Assembly (NCBI GenBank): GCA_944321085.1
Contig: CALUJY010000007.1
Location: forward strand, 124,001-188,000
Length of the DNA stretch: 64,000 bases
Source: an uncultured Barnesiella sp.
GTDB lineage: Bacteria; Bacteroidota; Bacteroidia; Bacteroidales; Barnesiellaceae_A
Direction of reading: 5' to 3'
The translations under genes were made by a program, and so were the position numbers. Each line of letters begins with the position of its first letter. The stretch's first letter is position 1. Shown here in pieces: positions 24,946-34,981 of the stretch. Under the pieces are notes generated by a model. That model ran no database searches and was not told the origin of the DNA. It saw only the letters and a program-made list of their open reading frames with translations.

Positions 24946-27900
24946 ATGAAACGTGCGACGAAATATATATCGTATGCAATTTTGGGACTTTTGGTCTTGG
25001 TATTGCTTCTTCCCGCGACATTGTATGTTCCTGCCATACAAAATTTCCTTGTGCAGTATTCCGAACGATGGATAAGCGAGCAGACCGGCATGTCGGTGTC
25101 GGTGGGACGCTTGTCGTTGCGTTTCCCGTTAGACCTTGCCTTGGATGATGTGATGGTGGCACGCAGCGATAGCGATACGTTGGCTGCGGTGGGTAGTGCG
25201 CGGCTTCGTGTGGCTTTGCTGCCGTTGTTGCGCAAAAGAGCCGATATATCGGGTGTCTCGTTGACCGATGTGCGTTTCAATTATCTTGCCGAAGACTCTT
25301 CGATGCTCCTCGGTGTGGCGGCCGGTAAAGTGCAATTAGTAGGTGGGGCGGTAGACCTTGCAGCCGGCAAGGTGCGGGTGGAGAATTTGTCGCTGGCCGA
25401 AGTCGATGTCTCGCTCGTGTTGACGGGGCTTTCCGATACCGATAGCGTGCCGCCGGCCGTATTGCCCGATTGGGAAATCGACATCGCTTCTGTCGCACTG
25501 TCGGATATTGCCTACACCATGTATATGCCGCCGCTCATAGATACATTGCGGGTCTTCTTGCCGCAGGCCGGATTGACGGACGGCAAGGTGTCTCTGGCTC
25601 GGCAACAGGTAGATGTGGGGCAGCTCTTTATAGACCGAGGTAATTACCGTTATGTGGCTTGCCATGCGGCCGAGGCCGAAGCTGTTGACGCCGATACGTC
25701 GCAGGCTGTTGCGCCGTCCGTGCCGTGGCAAATATCGGTGGCCGGGGTGTCGCTTGCCGATAATGAGGCGGTATATATGACAACGCCCCGTCCGGCCGGT
25801 AGCGGTTTCGATGCCGCGTATATTGTAGCCGATAATATCGATGTGGCGCTTTCGTCGGTATATAATCGAGGCAGTGAGTTGCGGCTTACGATAGATTCGC
25901 TTTCGCTCAATGAACGCTCGGGAGTGGCCATCACTCGGGCGGCAGGCGGTTTCGCGATGCAGGGAACCCGTATTGGGGTGACTGACTTTGCTCTGTTTAC
26001 GCCATATAGCGACCTTCATGCTGATGTCGATGCCGATATGCGCTTTTTCGATAACGATACCGATGCGGCCATCAGTGCCTTTTTGGAGGCGAATGTCGCG
26101 CTTTCCGATATGGAGAAGTTCTATCCTGCGGTGAAGCAGCTTTATATACATCCTCAACGTTATTCGTCGCCTTTTGCTCCCGCCAACGTGTCGCTTTTGC
26201 GCGGTATGGAGCTGCTCAATGCCCGTGTCGAGGTAGAGGGTACGTGCGAAAAGTTGCAGGTGAAAAGCCTTCGTCTTTCGCAGCCCGGCATATTTGCCAT
26301 GCAGATTGAGGGAGAGGCTTCGTCGATATGGGATGAGGCTCGCCGACAGGCGCGCATGGGCTGCCGGGCAACTACGACACGAGCTGTGTCGTTGCGAAAT
26401 TTCATTACCGACTCGGTGTTCCTCGGACGGGTTGTCATGCAGCCGTTGCGTATCGACAGCCGCGTGGCATTGCGCGGTACTCGTATAGATGGCGGTCTGT
26501 TTGTAGGTTGTCTTGATGGCGGTATCGCCGTCAGGGGCGGTTACGATTTCCGTCGGGAGAATTATGAGGCTAAGATGGGTATCCGTCGTTTCCCTCTCGA
26601 TTCGATATTGCCTTACGATTCGATAGGTGCACTTACAGCCCGTGCCGAGAGCTCGGGCGTTCACTTCAATTTTACCGACTCGGCAACTTCGGCCAAGTTG
26701 CAATTTATGCTCGATACCCTATCGTTCAGGCAGGTGCCTTATGGCGGTGTGCAGCTATCAGCCTGGTTGGGTGGGCAGCGGTGGCAAATACAAGTGGGGA
26801 GCGGACATCAGGCACTTAATTTCGGTATCGAAGCCAACGGCATATATGCACCCGACCTCTTTGTTGCCGATGTGCAAGCCGATGTGCGCAAGCTCGATTT
26901 GGCGGCTCTCCGCATGGCGGCCGATTCGCTCAATGTTGGTTGCGGTGTGAAGGCGCAATTGGTAGTTTCGCGTCATGACAGTCTGTTGCAGGCTGATGTC
27001 GAGGTGAATAAGTTGGCTCTTGTAATGGGCGATTATCGCTATCGCGCCGAAAACATAAGTTGTGTGGCTGCCAGCGATATTACATACAGTTATGTCGATT
27101 TTTCGACAGGCGACATAAAAGCCACGTTGGTATCGGATGTGGGGTTGGGACGTTTAAGCCCAAGCCTCGAACGGTTGACGCAATTTGTCGATACGGTATG
27201 GCAGCGTCAGCGTCTCGATATGGACGAGTTGCATCGCGGGTTACCGCCGTTTACCATCGATATACGGGCAGGTCGCGACAATATCTTGCAACAGTATCTC
27301 AACAGCATGGGTATGAAATTCACCACGATGCAGTTCAATGCCCAAAACGATTCGTTGTTTGGCATGTCGGCCTATTTGCAGCGTCTCAGCATATCGGGTA
27401 CACAGTTAGATACCATAACATTCGAGGCAAAGGAGTCGGGAAGGAGACTCAATTATTTGTTAGAGATGAAAAACAAACCCGGAAATCTCGATGAGTTTGC
27501 CCGGGTTACCATCGAGGGGCTTCTCTCGGGCAACAGTACACGCTTGTTGTGTACGCAGGAAAACCGTGCAAAGGAAAACGGTTTTCTCTTCGGTTGTAAG
27601 GTCGATTTCCTCGATTCGTTGCTGACACTCTCTTTTGGCCCGAAACAGCCTATCATAGGCTACAAAGCATGGGAGCTCAACCGCGGCAACTATTTTACCT
27701 ACAATTATCTGACGCGCAGTATAGATGCCGATGTACGCCTTGCCTATGGCGATAGCCGTATCTATCTTTCTACCGAAGACCGTCGCAATAAAGCAGTCGA
27801 AGGGGTACATCTCGATGTGCGCAATATCAGGTTGTCCGATTGGTTGGTTGCCTCGCCGTTTATGCCACCCATTGATGGCAGTATCTCTACCGATATTTAT

Positions 27901-29784
27901 GTCGATTTACCGCCCGGCGGGATCAATGCCGAAGGAGCTATTGGTATCAAGGATTTCCGATATGCCAACCAAAGGGTGGGTTCGTTCGATATAAATGCCA
28001 CATACAAGCTCGATTCGCTGGGTCGCGGAGATATAGGTGCAAATATGCAAGTCGATAGCGTTAAGGTGCTCGATTTGTCGGCGCAATACAATGCCCGTAA
28101 AAAAACTCTTGGAGGAAGCATGCAGATAGATGCCTTCCCACTGTCAGTAGCCAATGCCTTATTCCCCTCCAAAGGCGGCGGGTTGTTGGGTACGATAGAC
28201 AGCGATCTCGCCCTCTCGGGTACGATGGATAGGCCGTGGTTTGACGGCTTTATCCGTTTCAACGATGTAAAAGCCGTGTTGTCGGGTTTGGGGGCGTCGT
28301 TGGCATTTGATACCAAAGATATTCCGATACGGAAAAATAAAATCTATTTCGATGCTTACAGCATACGCGGTGCAAACAATAGCCCGTTGAACATAGATGG
28401 TACGGTTGATTTTTCCGACGCTACGCGAATCGGTGTCAACCTCGACTTGATGGGTCGCAACTTCGAGCCGATACATGCGGCCGAAAGCCGTACGGCTATG
28501 GTATACGGTTCGGTTTTTGCCGATGTGTCGGCACGTATCCGCGGGACACTCAATAATTTGTCGCTCAACGGGCGTATTTCGTTACTTTCGGGTACGAATG
28601 CGACGTATGTGATGCAGGACAACCACATGCAGACGGGGCAGGACTACTCTGATATGGTTACTTTCGTCTCCTTTGCCGATACAGTGGATACTTATGAAAA
28701 GATTGCCAATTCGCGCGTGGCGGCAACTACTAACATCAATGCAACGGTCAATATAGATATTGACAACGGTGTGCAATTAGGTGTAAATCTCTCGACCGAC
28801 GGCAATAACCGTATCGACCTCGTAGGCGGCGGCAGTCTTCTCTATACCATGACTGCTTTGGGCGATAACCGCTTTACCGGCCGATATAACCTGACCGGCG
28901 GTTTTGTGCGTTATAACCCGCCCGTCTTGTCGCAAAAGATTTTCAATATACAAGAGGGCAGCTATGTGCTTTGGAACGGTAATATTGCCGACCCGACGTT
29001 CAACATCAAGGCGGTGCAGCGACAACGTTCTTCGGTCTCGGACGGCGATAAAGGGTCTCGTCCCGTAGAGTTTGATATTACCATATATGTGACTAATACG
29101 CTCGAAGACCTCGGCATTTCGTTCGACCTTTCTACTACAGACGACCTCGCCATTCAGAACGAGTTGCAAGGGCTTACTCCCGAGCAGCGTTCGTCGAAAG
29201 CCATCAATATGTTGCTGTATAACTCTTATTCGGGAATTACCTCTTCCTCCGATATTGCCGGAAACCCGCTCAATTCGTTCCTCGAAAGCGAACTCAATTC
29301 GTGGGCGCAGAAGACGTTGAAGGGTGTAGATCTCTCTTTCGGTATCAATAACTACGGCGATGACGGTACGGGAACGCAACGTACCGACTATTCTTATAAA
29401 TTCTCGAAGAGCCTTTTCGACAACCGTCTGAAAGTGGTGATAGGAGGCAGCTATGCTACAAACCAAGATGCTACGCAAAATCTCAAAGAAAATCTTATCG
29501 ACGATGTGTCTCTCGAATATCGCCTGACCAAACGCGAGAATATGTATCTGCGGGTATTCAGGCATACCGGTTACGAGAGTATTATCGAAGGCGAAATAAC
29601 ACAGACCGGTGTGGGTTTCTTATATAGGAAACAGTTGATGTCGTTGCTCGACTTTTTCCGCAAACGACGCAATACCGTCTTGCCTTATTCGCCCTTGCGA
29701 AGCGGTGTGAATAAGTCGGTACCGGCTGTTGCCGCACCCGACACGACAGATGTATCATCAGGAAAGGAGGAGCCGACTTTATGA
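24946..29784 (+). CDS. tamB: Translocation and assembly module protein TamB
   Basis: About 1612 residues. One N-terminal membrane anchor (YISYAILGLLVLVLLLPATLYV) is followed by a very long periplasmic region of short repeated beta strands, as in AsmA-like/TamB bridge proteins. The conserved C-terminal DUF490 domain spans about the last 400 residues and includes GGFVRYNPPVLSQKIFNIQEGSY and the YSYKFSKSLF.NRLKVVIGG end. TamB links the inner membrane to an Omp85 protein and is thought to aid outer-membrane assembly or lipid transfer. Its stop overlaps the start of the TamA-like lipoprotein gene (ATGA), so both are made together. The ATG at 24946 is preferred over an in-frame TTG at 24934. Confidence 0.93.
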   Translation: MKRATKYISYAILGLLVLVLLLPATLYVPAIQNFLVQYSERWISEQTGMSVSVGRLSLRFPLDLALDDVMVARSDSDTLAAVGSARLRVALLPLLRKRADISGVSLTDVRFNYLAEDSSMLLGVAAGKVQLVGGAVDLAAGKVRVENLSLAEVDVSLVLTGLSDTDSVPPAVLPDWEIDIASVALSDIAYTMYMPPLIDTLRVFLPQAGLTDGKVSLARQQVDVGQLFIDRGNYRYVACHAAEAEAVDADTSQAVAPSVPWQISVAGVSLADNEAVYMTTPRPAGSGFDAAYIVADNIDVALSSVYNRGSELRLTIDSLSLNERSGVAITRAAGGFAMQGTRIGVTDFALFTPYSDLHADVDADMRFFDNDTDAAISAFLEANVALSDMEKFYPAVKQLYIHPQRYSSPFAPANVSLLRGMELLNARVEVEGTCEKLQVKSLRLSQPGIFAMQIEGEASSIWDEARRQARMGCRATTTRAVSLRNFITDSVFLGRVVMQPLRIDSRVALRGTRIDGGLFVGCLDGGIAVRGGYDFRRENYEAKMGIRRFPLDSILPYDSIGALTARAESSGVHFNFTDSATSAKLQFMLDTLSFRQVPYGGVQLSAWLGGQRWQIQVGSGHQALNFGIEANGIYAPDLFVADVQADVRKLDLAALRMAADSLNVGCGVKAQLVVSRHDSLLQADVEVNKLALVMGDYRYRAENISCVAASDITYSYVDFSTGDIKATLVSDVGLGRLSPSLERLTQFVDTVWQRQRLDMDELHRGLPPFTIDIRAGRDNILQQYLNSMGMKFTTMQFNAQNDSLFGMSAYLQRLSISGTQLDTITFEAKESGRRLNYLLEMKNKPGNLDEFARVTIEGLLSGNSTRLLCTQENRAKENGFLFGCKVDFLDSLLTLSFGPKQPIIGYKAWELNRGNYFTYNYLTRSIDADVRLAYGDSRIYLSTEDRRNKAVEGVHLDVRNIRLSDWLVASPFMPPIDGSISTDIYVDLPPGGINAEGAIGIKDFRYANQRVGSFDINATYKLDSLGRGDIGANMQVDSVKVLDLSAQYNARKKTLGGSMQIDAFPLSVANALFPSKGGGLLGTIDSDLALSGTMDRPWFDGFIRFNDVKAVLSGLGASLAFDTKDIPIRKNKIYFDAYSIRGANNSPLNIDGTVDFSDATRIGVNLDLMGRNFEPIHAAESRTAMVYGSVFADVSARIRGTLNNLSLNGRISLLSGTNATYVMQDNHMQTGQDYSDMVTFVSFADTVDTYEKIANSRVAATTNINATVNIDIDNGVQLGVNLSTDGNNRIDLVGGGSLLYTMTALGDNRFTGRYNLTGGFVRYNPPVLSQKIFNIQEGSYVLWNGNIADPTFNIKAVQRQRSSVSDGDKGSRPVEFDITIYVTNTLEDLGISFDLSTTDDLAIQNELQGLTPEQRSSKAINMLLYNSYSGITSSSDIAGNPLNSFLESELNSWAQKTLKGVDLSFGINNYGDDGTGTQRTDYSYKFSKSLFDNRLKVVIGGSYATNQDATQNLKENLIDDVSLEYRLTKRENMYLRVFRHTGYESIIEGEITQTGVGFLYRKQLMSLLDFFRKRRNTVLPYSPLRSGVNKSVPAVAAPDTTDVSSGKEEPTL

Positions 29785-32096
29785 AACGAAATGTGTTGTA
29801 CCTTTTCCTTGTGGCGGTATTAGCCATATTGTCGGTTGTTGTGACAGGGTGTTCCACCACCAAACGCCTTGCCGACGGAGAGGTGTTATATACCGGGGTG
29901 AAGAAAATGGAGATAACGGCAGTTGACAGTGTGAAAATCGACGGGGATGTGAAAAGTCAGGTAAAGGCATCTTTGTCGGTTCCGCCCAACAATGCCCTGT
30001 TCTCCTCCAATTCGTTGAAATTTCTACCTATCGAATTGTGGGCGTGGAACTCTCTCTATACGACTAATACCAAAAGCGTGAAGCATTGGCTTTTCAATCT
30101 GTTTGCTCGTGAACCGGTATTGATACAGACCGTGCGTCCCGAGGTGCGTTCCCGTATGGCAAAAGATATATTGTTCAACAACGGATACTTCAATTCCACG
30201 ACGTCATATACTGTCAATTACGACGAGAAGGACGACAAGAAAGCTTCGGTCAGCTATTCGGTAGTGGCAGGAAAACCTTATAAGTTGGGCTTCATAGAGT
30301 ATCCGTCCGACTCTTCCGAGGTGGCGGCCATGATTGTCCGTCACAAAGACGCTTCGTTGTTGTATAAGGGACAACGATATTGTGCCGATACGCTGGCTGC
30401 CGAACGTGAACGCATCACGATGCTTTTGCGTGACAGCGGTTTCTTCTATTTCCGTCCCGATTATCTGCTCTATCATGCCGATACGACACGACAGAGCGGA
30501 ACTGTCGATTTGCGTATGTTTATCGCCCCTAATGTGCCGGCCGATGCCATGCGTCCCTATAAGACGGGAAACATAACGGTCGATATATTCCCTCCGCAGG
30601 GTATCAAGGAGCCCGACACGCTGAATTTCCGTCGCATGACGGTTTATGCCTACAAGGGGCTGAAATTGCGCCGGGGCGCTTTGTTGGGGAACATCAAGCT
30701 GCGGGAAGGCAATATCTTTTCGTTGTCCGACCAAAATCTGACGCAACAGAACCTGTCGTCTTTGGGTATCTTCCGTTCTATTGTTATGAATGTTACCCCA
30801 CTCGATTCTTTGAAGGGGAGAGACTCTATCGATGTCAATATCGACTTGAACTACTCGCTGCCCATAGAATTTATGGTAGAGGCGAACGTATCGTCTAAAT
30901 CTAACAGTTACATCGGTCCCGGACTGATTGTGGGTGTTACGCATAACAATCTCTTTGGCGGGGGTGAGCATCTGTCGGTACGGCTCAATGGTAGTTATGA
31001 ATGGCAAACCGGCGGTGATAAAGATGCCTCGCTGTTTAACTCTTACGAGTTCGGCGCAACCGGTTCGCTGACTTTCCCGCGGCTGCTTGCACCCAACCTC
31101 AAACGTCAGTTGAGGCGGCTTAAATCGAGCACGAGCATACAGTTGGGAGCCAATATCATGAATAGGCCGCACTATTTCAGGATGGTATCTTTCAATACCT
31201 CGTTGGCCTACGAGTTCCATACGTCGTCTACGGCATTGCACAATTTTACTCCTTTCAAACTTGTTTATACCAAGTTGCTGAACAGTACCGAGGAGTTTGA
31301 CCGCACCCTCGATGAGAACCCGGCGATAGCGTTGAGTTTCCGTAATCAGTTTATTCCCTCTATCGGATATACGTTTACGTATGACAATGGCTACGAGGGT
31401 AGTTCGCCCAACCGGTGGATTTGGGAGGTGGGAGCTTCTGAGGCCGGCAACATACTCTATGGAATATACTCTTTATGCGGAGTAAAAGGCGAAAAAGAGA
31501 TTTTCGGCAATCCATTTTCGCAATTCCTTAAATTGACTAACGAATTGAAGTATTACCACTATTTCGATTATGATATTTGTCTTGCATCTCGTTTTATGGT
31601 AGGTGCGGGTTATGCTTATGGCAATGCTTCGGAGATGCCGTATAGCGAGCAGTTCTACATAGGCGGTGCTAACAGTATCCGTGCGTTTACCATTCGTTCT
31701 ATCGGACCGGGCAGCTATCATCCTGCCGACGACGACGATAACGGATTTCTCGACCAGACGGGTAACTTTAAGTTGGAGGCCAACGTAGAGTTGCGTTTCC
31801 CTATTTTCGATGCCCTGCAAGGTGCCGTATTCCTCGATGCCGGTAATATATGGTTGCTCAAAGAAGATGAATTGCGTCCCGGCGGTACGCTGACGTGGAG
31901 AAACTTCGGTCGGGATATTGCTTTGGGAACCGGAGCCGGATTGCGTTACAATATAGCCGGATATTTAGTCGTGAGGCTCGATGTAGGCGTACCGCTACAT
32001 GCTCCTTACGATACGGGCAAGAGTGGGTATTACAATATTTCGGGTTCGTTTTGGAAAAATCTCCGGCTCCACCTTGCCATCGGTTATCCTTTCTGA
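29781..32096 (+). CDS. tamL: TamA-like Omp85 lipoprotein (TamL), partner of TamB
   Basis: A 771-residue lipoprotein with lipobox VTGC followed by STTKRLADGEVLYTGVKKMEI. POTRA-like domains fill about residues 40-370. The C-terminal Omp85 barrel has the loop-6 motif YIGGANSIRAF and ends LHLAIGYPF. In Bacteroidota the TamA partner of TamB is a lipid-anchored form, called TamL in Flavobacterium. The 4-base overlap with tamB and an AAAGGAGG 12 bases before the start show tight coupling. It has a paralogue at 14624 with a different N-terminal POTRA region. The arrangement tamB-tamL supports a working translocation and assembly module. Confidence 0.93.
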   Translation: MKRNVLYLFLVAVLAILSVVVTGCSTTKRLADGEVLYTGVKKMEITAVDSVKIDGDVKSQVKASLSVPPNNALFSSNSLKFLPIELWAWNSLYTTNTKSVKHWLFNLFAREPVLIQTVRPEVRSRMAKDILFNNGYFNSTTSYTVNYDEKDDKKASVSYSVVAGKPYKLGFIEYPSDSSEVAAMIVRHKDASLLYKGQRYCADTLAAERERITMLLRDSGFFYFRPDYLLYHADTTRQSGTVDLRMFIAPNVPADAMRPYKTGNITVDIFPPQGIKEPDTLNFRRMTVYAYKGLKLRRGALLGNIKLREGNIFSLSDQNLTQQNLSSLGIFRSIVMNVTPLDSLKGRDSIDVNIDLNYSLPIEFMVEANVSSKSNSYIGPGLIVGVTHNNLFGGGEHLSVRLNGSYEWQTGGDKDASLFNSYEFGATGSLTFPRLLAPNLKRQLRRLKSSTSIQLGANIMNRPHYFRMVSFNTSLAYEFHTSSTALHNFTPFKLVYTKLLNSTEEFDRTLDENPAIALSFRNQFIPSIGYTFTYDNGYEGSSPNRWIWEVGASEAGNILYGIYSLCGVKGEKEIFGNPFSQFLKLTNELKYYHYFDYDICLASRFMVGAGYAYGNASEMPYSEQFYIGGANSIRAFTIRSIGPGSYHPADDDDNGFLDQTGNFKLEANVELRFPIFDALQGAVFLDAGNIWLLKEDELRPGGTLTWRNFGRDIALGTGAGLRYNIAGYLVVRLDVGVPLHAPYDTGKSGYYNISGSFWKNLRLHLAIGYPF

Positions 32097-32145
32097 TGTC
32101 TTGCGGTGTGCCTGTTGGCGGCTTTTTCGTATGCGATCGTGGAAA

Positions 32146-32706
32146 TTATGCGAAAAAGAGGTGCTCTATGCAGATTTTTATGCCTATGGTTATGAGAATG
32201 ACACCTCCCACGATTTCGGCATATTTTTGCAGCCTGCTCCCTATGTAGTGGCCGATAAAGAGCCCGCCGACCGAAAAGAGCAATGTAGTGAAGGCTATAA
32301 CCGATGCCGATAGGAGCATGTCGACTCGTAAGAAAGAGAGCGATATGCCAACCGCCAAGGCGTCGATAGAGGTGGCCAGCGCAAGGCAAACTGCCGTGCG
32401 AGTGGCACATGGGTCGAAACAGCATTCTTCTTTGTGTTGTAACCCTTCGTATATCATACGTCCTCCCAAGAATAGCAGCAGACCCAAGGCTATCCAATGG
32501 TCATAGGTTTCGATATAATTTCTGAATCCTAAGCCCAGAAGCCATCCTATTACCGGCATGGCGCCTTGAAATAGAGCCATGAAAAGGGCGAATTTCCCTA
32601 TGCGTTGCCATGTAAACGGACGCATCAGCACCCCGCTCGATAGCGAGACGGCAAAACTGTCCATGCAAAGCCCGATAGCTAAAATGATGAGAGAAAGAAG
32701 CGACAT
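32146..32706 (-). CDS. mntP: Manganese efflux pump MntP
   Basis: A 186-residue inner-membrane protein with six transmembrane segments and two copies of the family's acidic motif: GLCMDSFAVSLSSG (first half) and ALATSIDALAVGISL (second half), whose aspartates bind Mn2+. This is the MntP (DUF204) family, which exports manganese and protects against its excess. The length matches the family. It sits 205 bases behind the exporter gene at 32912 and has a leader hairpin. No yybP-ykoY riboswitch features were found in that leader. Confidence 0.95.
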   Translation of the reverse strand: MSLLSLIILAIGLCMDSFAVSLSSGVLMRPFTWQRIGKFALFMALFQGAMPVIGWLLGLGFRNYIETYDHWIALGLLLFLGGRMIYEGLQHKEECCFDPCATRTAVCLALATSIDALAVGISLSFLRVDMLLSASVIAFTTLLFSVGGLFIGHYIGSRLQKYAEIVGGVILITIGIKICIEHLFFA

Positions 32707-32752
32707 GTTGTGTTATATGATTATGATTTTCTTTTATTTCTGATACAACGAA

Positions 32753-32789
32753 ACGGGAGATGCAAGCCTTTCGTGCTATTATCTCCCGT
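32753..32789 (-). promoter_or_regulatory. Hairpin in the leader of mntP
   Basis: ACGGGAGAT and ATCTCCCGT form a perfect 9-bp stem around a 19-base loop. On the minus strand it is followed by TTCGTTGT, a weak T run. It may end the upstream exporter transcript or belong to the 5' leader of mntP. A CA-rich stretch lies just before it. Confidence 0.4.
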
Positions 32790-32911
32790 CATCACACACA
32801 CATAACACACATTACTATAACCGTCGACGGGCTTATTAGTTCATTTGCCGCGGATTTTATTTTGTGTGTTTTCCGTGCAGATATGATGGCGGTGTGTCGG
32901 GTAAGAACGAT

Positions 32912-34741
32912 TTAGAACTTCTGCATATCTACAAGGTGCTTGTAATAGCCGTTGAGGGCTATCAGTTCATCGTGTTTGCCGTGTTCTACAATCTCTCCGT
33001 CACGCATTACGCAAATGAGGTCGGCACCCTTGATGGTCGACAGGCGGTGAGCGATGACCAAGGTGGTGCGGTTGTGCATCAGTTTTTCCAAGGCTTCTTG
33101 TACCAATCGTTCCGACTCGGTGTCGAGTGCCGAGGTGGCTTCGTCGAGAATGAGTATAGGCGGGTTTTTCAAAATGGCTCGTGCGATACTGATGCGTTGC
33201 CGTTGTCCGCCCGAGAGTCGGCATCCACGGTCGCCTATGTTGGTATCGTACCCTTGTTCTGTTTCCATGATGAAGTCGTGGGCATTGGCAATGCGTGCCG
33301 CCTCGATGACTTGTTCGCGGGTAGCGTCGGTAACGCCGAAAGTTATGTTGTTGTAGAAAGTGTCGTTGAAGAGTATGGCTTCTTGGTTGACGTTACCCAT
33401 GAGTGAGCGCAGGTCGTGTACGCGTAAATCCTTGATATTGGTGCCGTCGATGTAGATGCCGCCCTCTTGTACGTCGTAGAAGCGGGGCAGCAAGTCGGCA
33501 AGGGTTGTTTTGCCCGACCCCGATTGCCCTACCAAAGCTACGGTCTGTCCCTTCTTTATTTCCAAATTGACATGCTTCACTACATAGTCGGTATTGTACT
33601 TGAATGAGACGTCGCGATACTCTATGCCTTGCTTCATCTCGTCCATCTTTACGGGTTGTGCAGGGTCGGTGATGGGGTTGATGGCAGAGAGGAGCTTGTC
33701 TACACGTTCCATGGCTGCCAAACCTCGTTGCACGGCATACATTCCTTTCGATAGGTCTTTGGCCGGGTTGATAATGCTGTAAAAGATAACCAAGAAATAG
33801 ATAAATTGTGCGGCGTCGATGGGGCTGTTGCCGGCAAGGATAAGTGTGCCGCCGAACCATAAGACGACGGCGATGGTAGCCGTGCCCAAAAATTCGCTCA
33901 TGGGGTGGGCGAGAGCCTGCCGGCGGTTCATGCGGTTGCTCAGTCTGAAAAACAGGTTGTTTGTCTCTTTGAATTTTTGCGAAGATTTTTTCTCGGCATT
34001 GAATGCTTTGATGATGCGTATACCACCTAATGTCTCTTCAATCTCAGACATAATCATGCCCCAGCATTGTTGCGCCTCCAAAGAGTTTTGTTTCAAGGAG
34101 CGGCCTATGCGTCCCATCACGAGGCCTACCAAGGGCAGCAGTATCAAAACGAAGATAGAGAGCTGCCAGCTGATGGTAAACATGGCTACCAAGCAGATGA
34201 TAATCATGATGGGATTCTTGAACATCATTTCGAGTGACGACATGATGGAGTTTTCTATCTCGGCCGTATCGCCTACCATACGCGACATGACGTCGCCCTT
34301 GCGCTCGGAGGTGAAGAAGCCTACCGGTAAGGTGAGTACCTTGTCATAAACAAACCCTCGTATATCGCGTACCACACCGGCGCGGAGGGGTATCAGAAAG
34401 AATGAACCTAAATAGGAGGTCCCTGTTTTTAGCGCCGTAAGGAAGATGAGTACGATACCCAACAGAAGGATAGTGGTAGAGGCGCCGTATCGCTCTATCG
34501 TAAGGGTGGTAAGATAGTAGAAGTTGTTGATGGCGACATCTTTCAGATTGCCGCTTCCCCATTCCATGAAAGAGTAGCTGACAGAACGTTCGGGGTTGAA
34601 AAGCATCTCCAATATGGGGATAATCATCGCAAACGAAAAGAGCGTGAGTATCGAGGAGAGTATGTTGAAGAAAATGTTAAGTATAAGATAATACTTGTAT
34701 GGTGGAACAAAACGTCGCAGGATTGTTATAAATTCTTTCAT
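32912..34741 (-). CDS. ABC exporter, MsbA/LmrA-like
   Basis: A 609-residue half-transporter: six transmembrane helices in residues 15-335, then one ATPase domain with Walker A GQSGSGKT (405-412), signature LSGGQ (509-513), and Walker B plus D-loop ILDEATSALD (531-540). It would work as a homodimer that flips or exports a lipid or amphipathic substrate, as MsbA does for lipid A; the exact substrate cannot be read from sequence. All motifs are intact. It has its own perfect promoter at 34848-34879 and is a single gene. Confidence 0.93.
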   Translation of the reverse strand: MKEFITILRRFVPPYKYYLILNIFFNILSSILTLFSFAMIIPILEMLFNPERSVSYSFMEWGSGNLKDVAINNFYYLTTLTIERYGASTTILLLGIVLIFLTALKTGTSYLGSFFLIPLRAGVVRDIRGFVYDKVLTLPVGFFTSERKGDVMSRMVGDTAEIENSIMSSLEMMFKNPIMIIICLVAMFTISWQLSIFVLILLPLVGLVMGRIGRSLKQNSLEAQQCWGMIMSEIEETLGGIRIIKAFNAEKKSSQKFKETNNLFFRLSNRMNRRQALAHPMSEFLGTATIAVVLWFGGTLILAGNSPIDAAQFIYFLVIFYSIINPAKDLSKGMYAVQRGLAAMERVDKLLSAINPITDPAQPVKMDEMKQGIEYRDVSFKYNTDYVVKHVNLEIKKGQTVALVGQSGSGKTTLADLLPRFYDVQEGGIYIDGTNIKDLRVHDLRSLMGNVNQEAILFNDTFYNNITFGVTDATREQVIEAARIANAHDFIMETEQGYDTNIGDRGCRLSGGQRQRISIARAILKNPPILILDEATSALDTESERLVQEALEKLMHNRTTLVIAHRLSTIKGADLICVMRDGEIVEHGKHDELIALNGYYKHLVDMQKF

Positions 34742-34847
34742 GTTATATTTCTATTTTATGGAATATAGGATGAGGTATGATTGTATCAAATGTGAAATTT
34801 TTGTTCCCATTTGCGTCGGCATTTACCTTTCACTATATTTGGAGTGG

Positions 34848-34879
34848 CAAAGATAGTGCAAATGAGGGCAAACAGCAAA
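34848..34879 (-). promoter_or_regulatory. Promoter of the ABC exporter
   Basis: On the minus strand TTTG, then exactly 20 bases, then TATCTTTG: a perfect match to the Bacteroidota promoter. The leader to the start codon is about 100 bases. Confidence 0.85.
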
Positions 34880-34981
34880 GTTTACTTGTGCTTTTTGCCC
34901 GGTGTTGTCATATCGTGTCGTTATATTCCGTCGTTTCCGATAATTATTTAAGAGGGTATCGAACTTAAAAATCATAAAAAT

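Noticed and set aside
25336-26703. Long open frame on the minus strand inside tamB (455 codons)
   Set aside because: It lies wholly opposite the well-supported tamB coding frame and shows Arg/His/Ile-rich shadow composition, no signal peptide, no known motif and no promoter.
30204-31241. Minus-strand open frame of 345 codons inside the tamL gene
   Set aside because: Arg/Gln-rich shadow of a clear Omp85 gene, with no motif or promoter.
32707-32911. yybP-ykoY manganese riboswitch before mntP
   Set aside because: The conserved loop sequences of that RNA could not be found in the leader.
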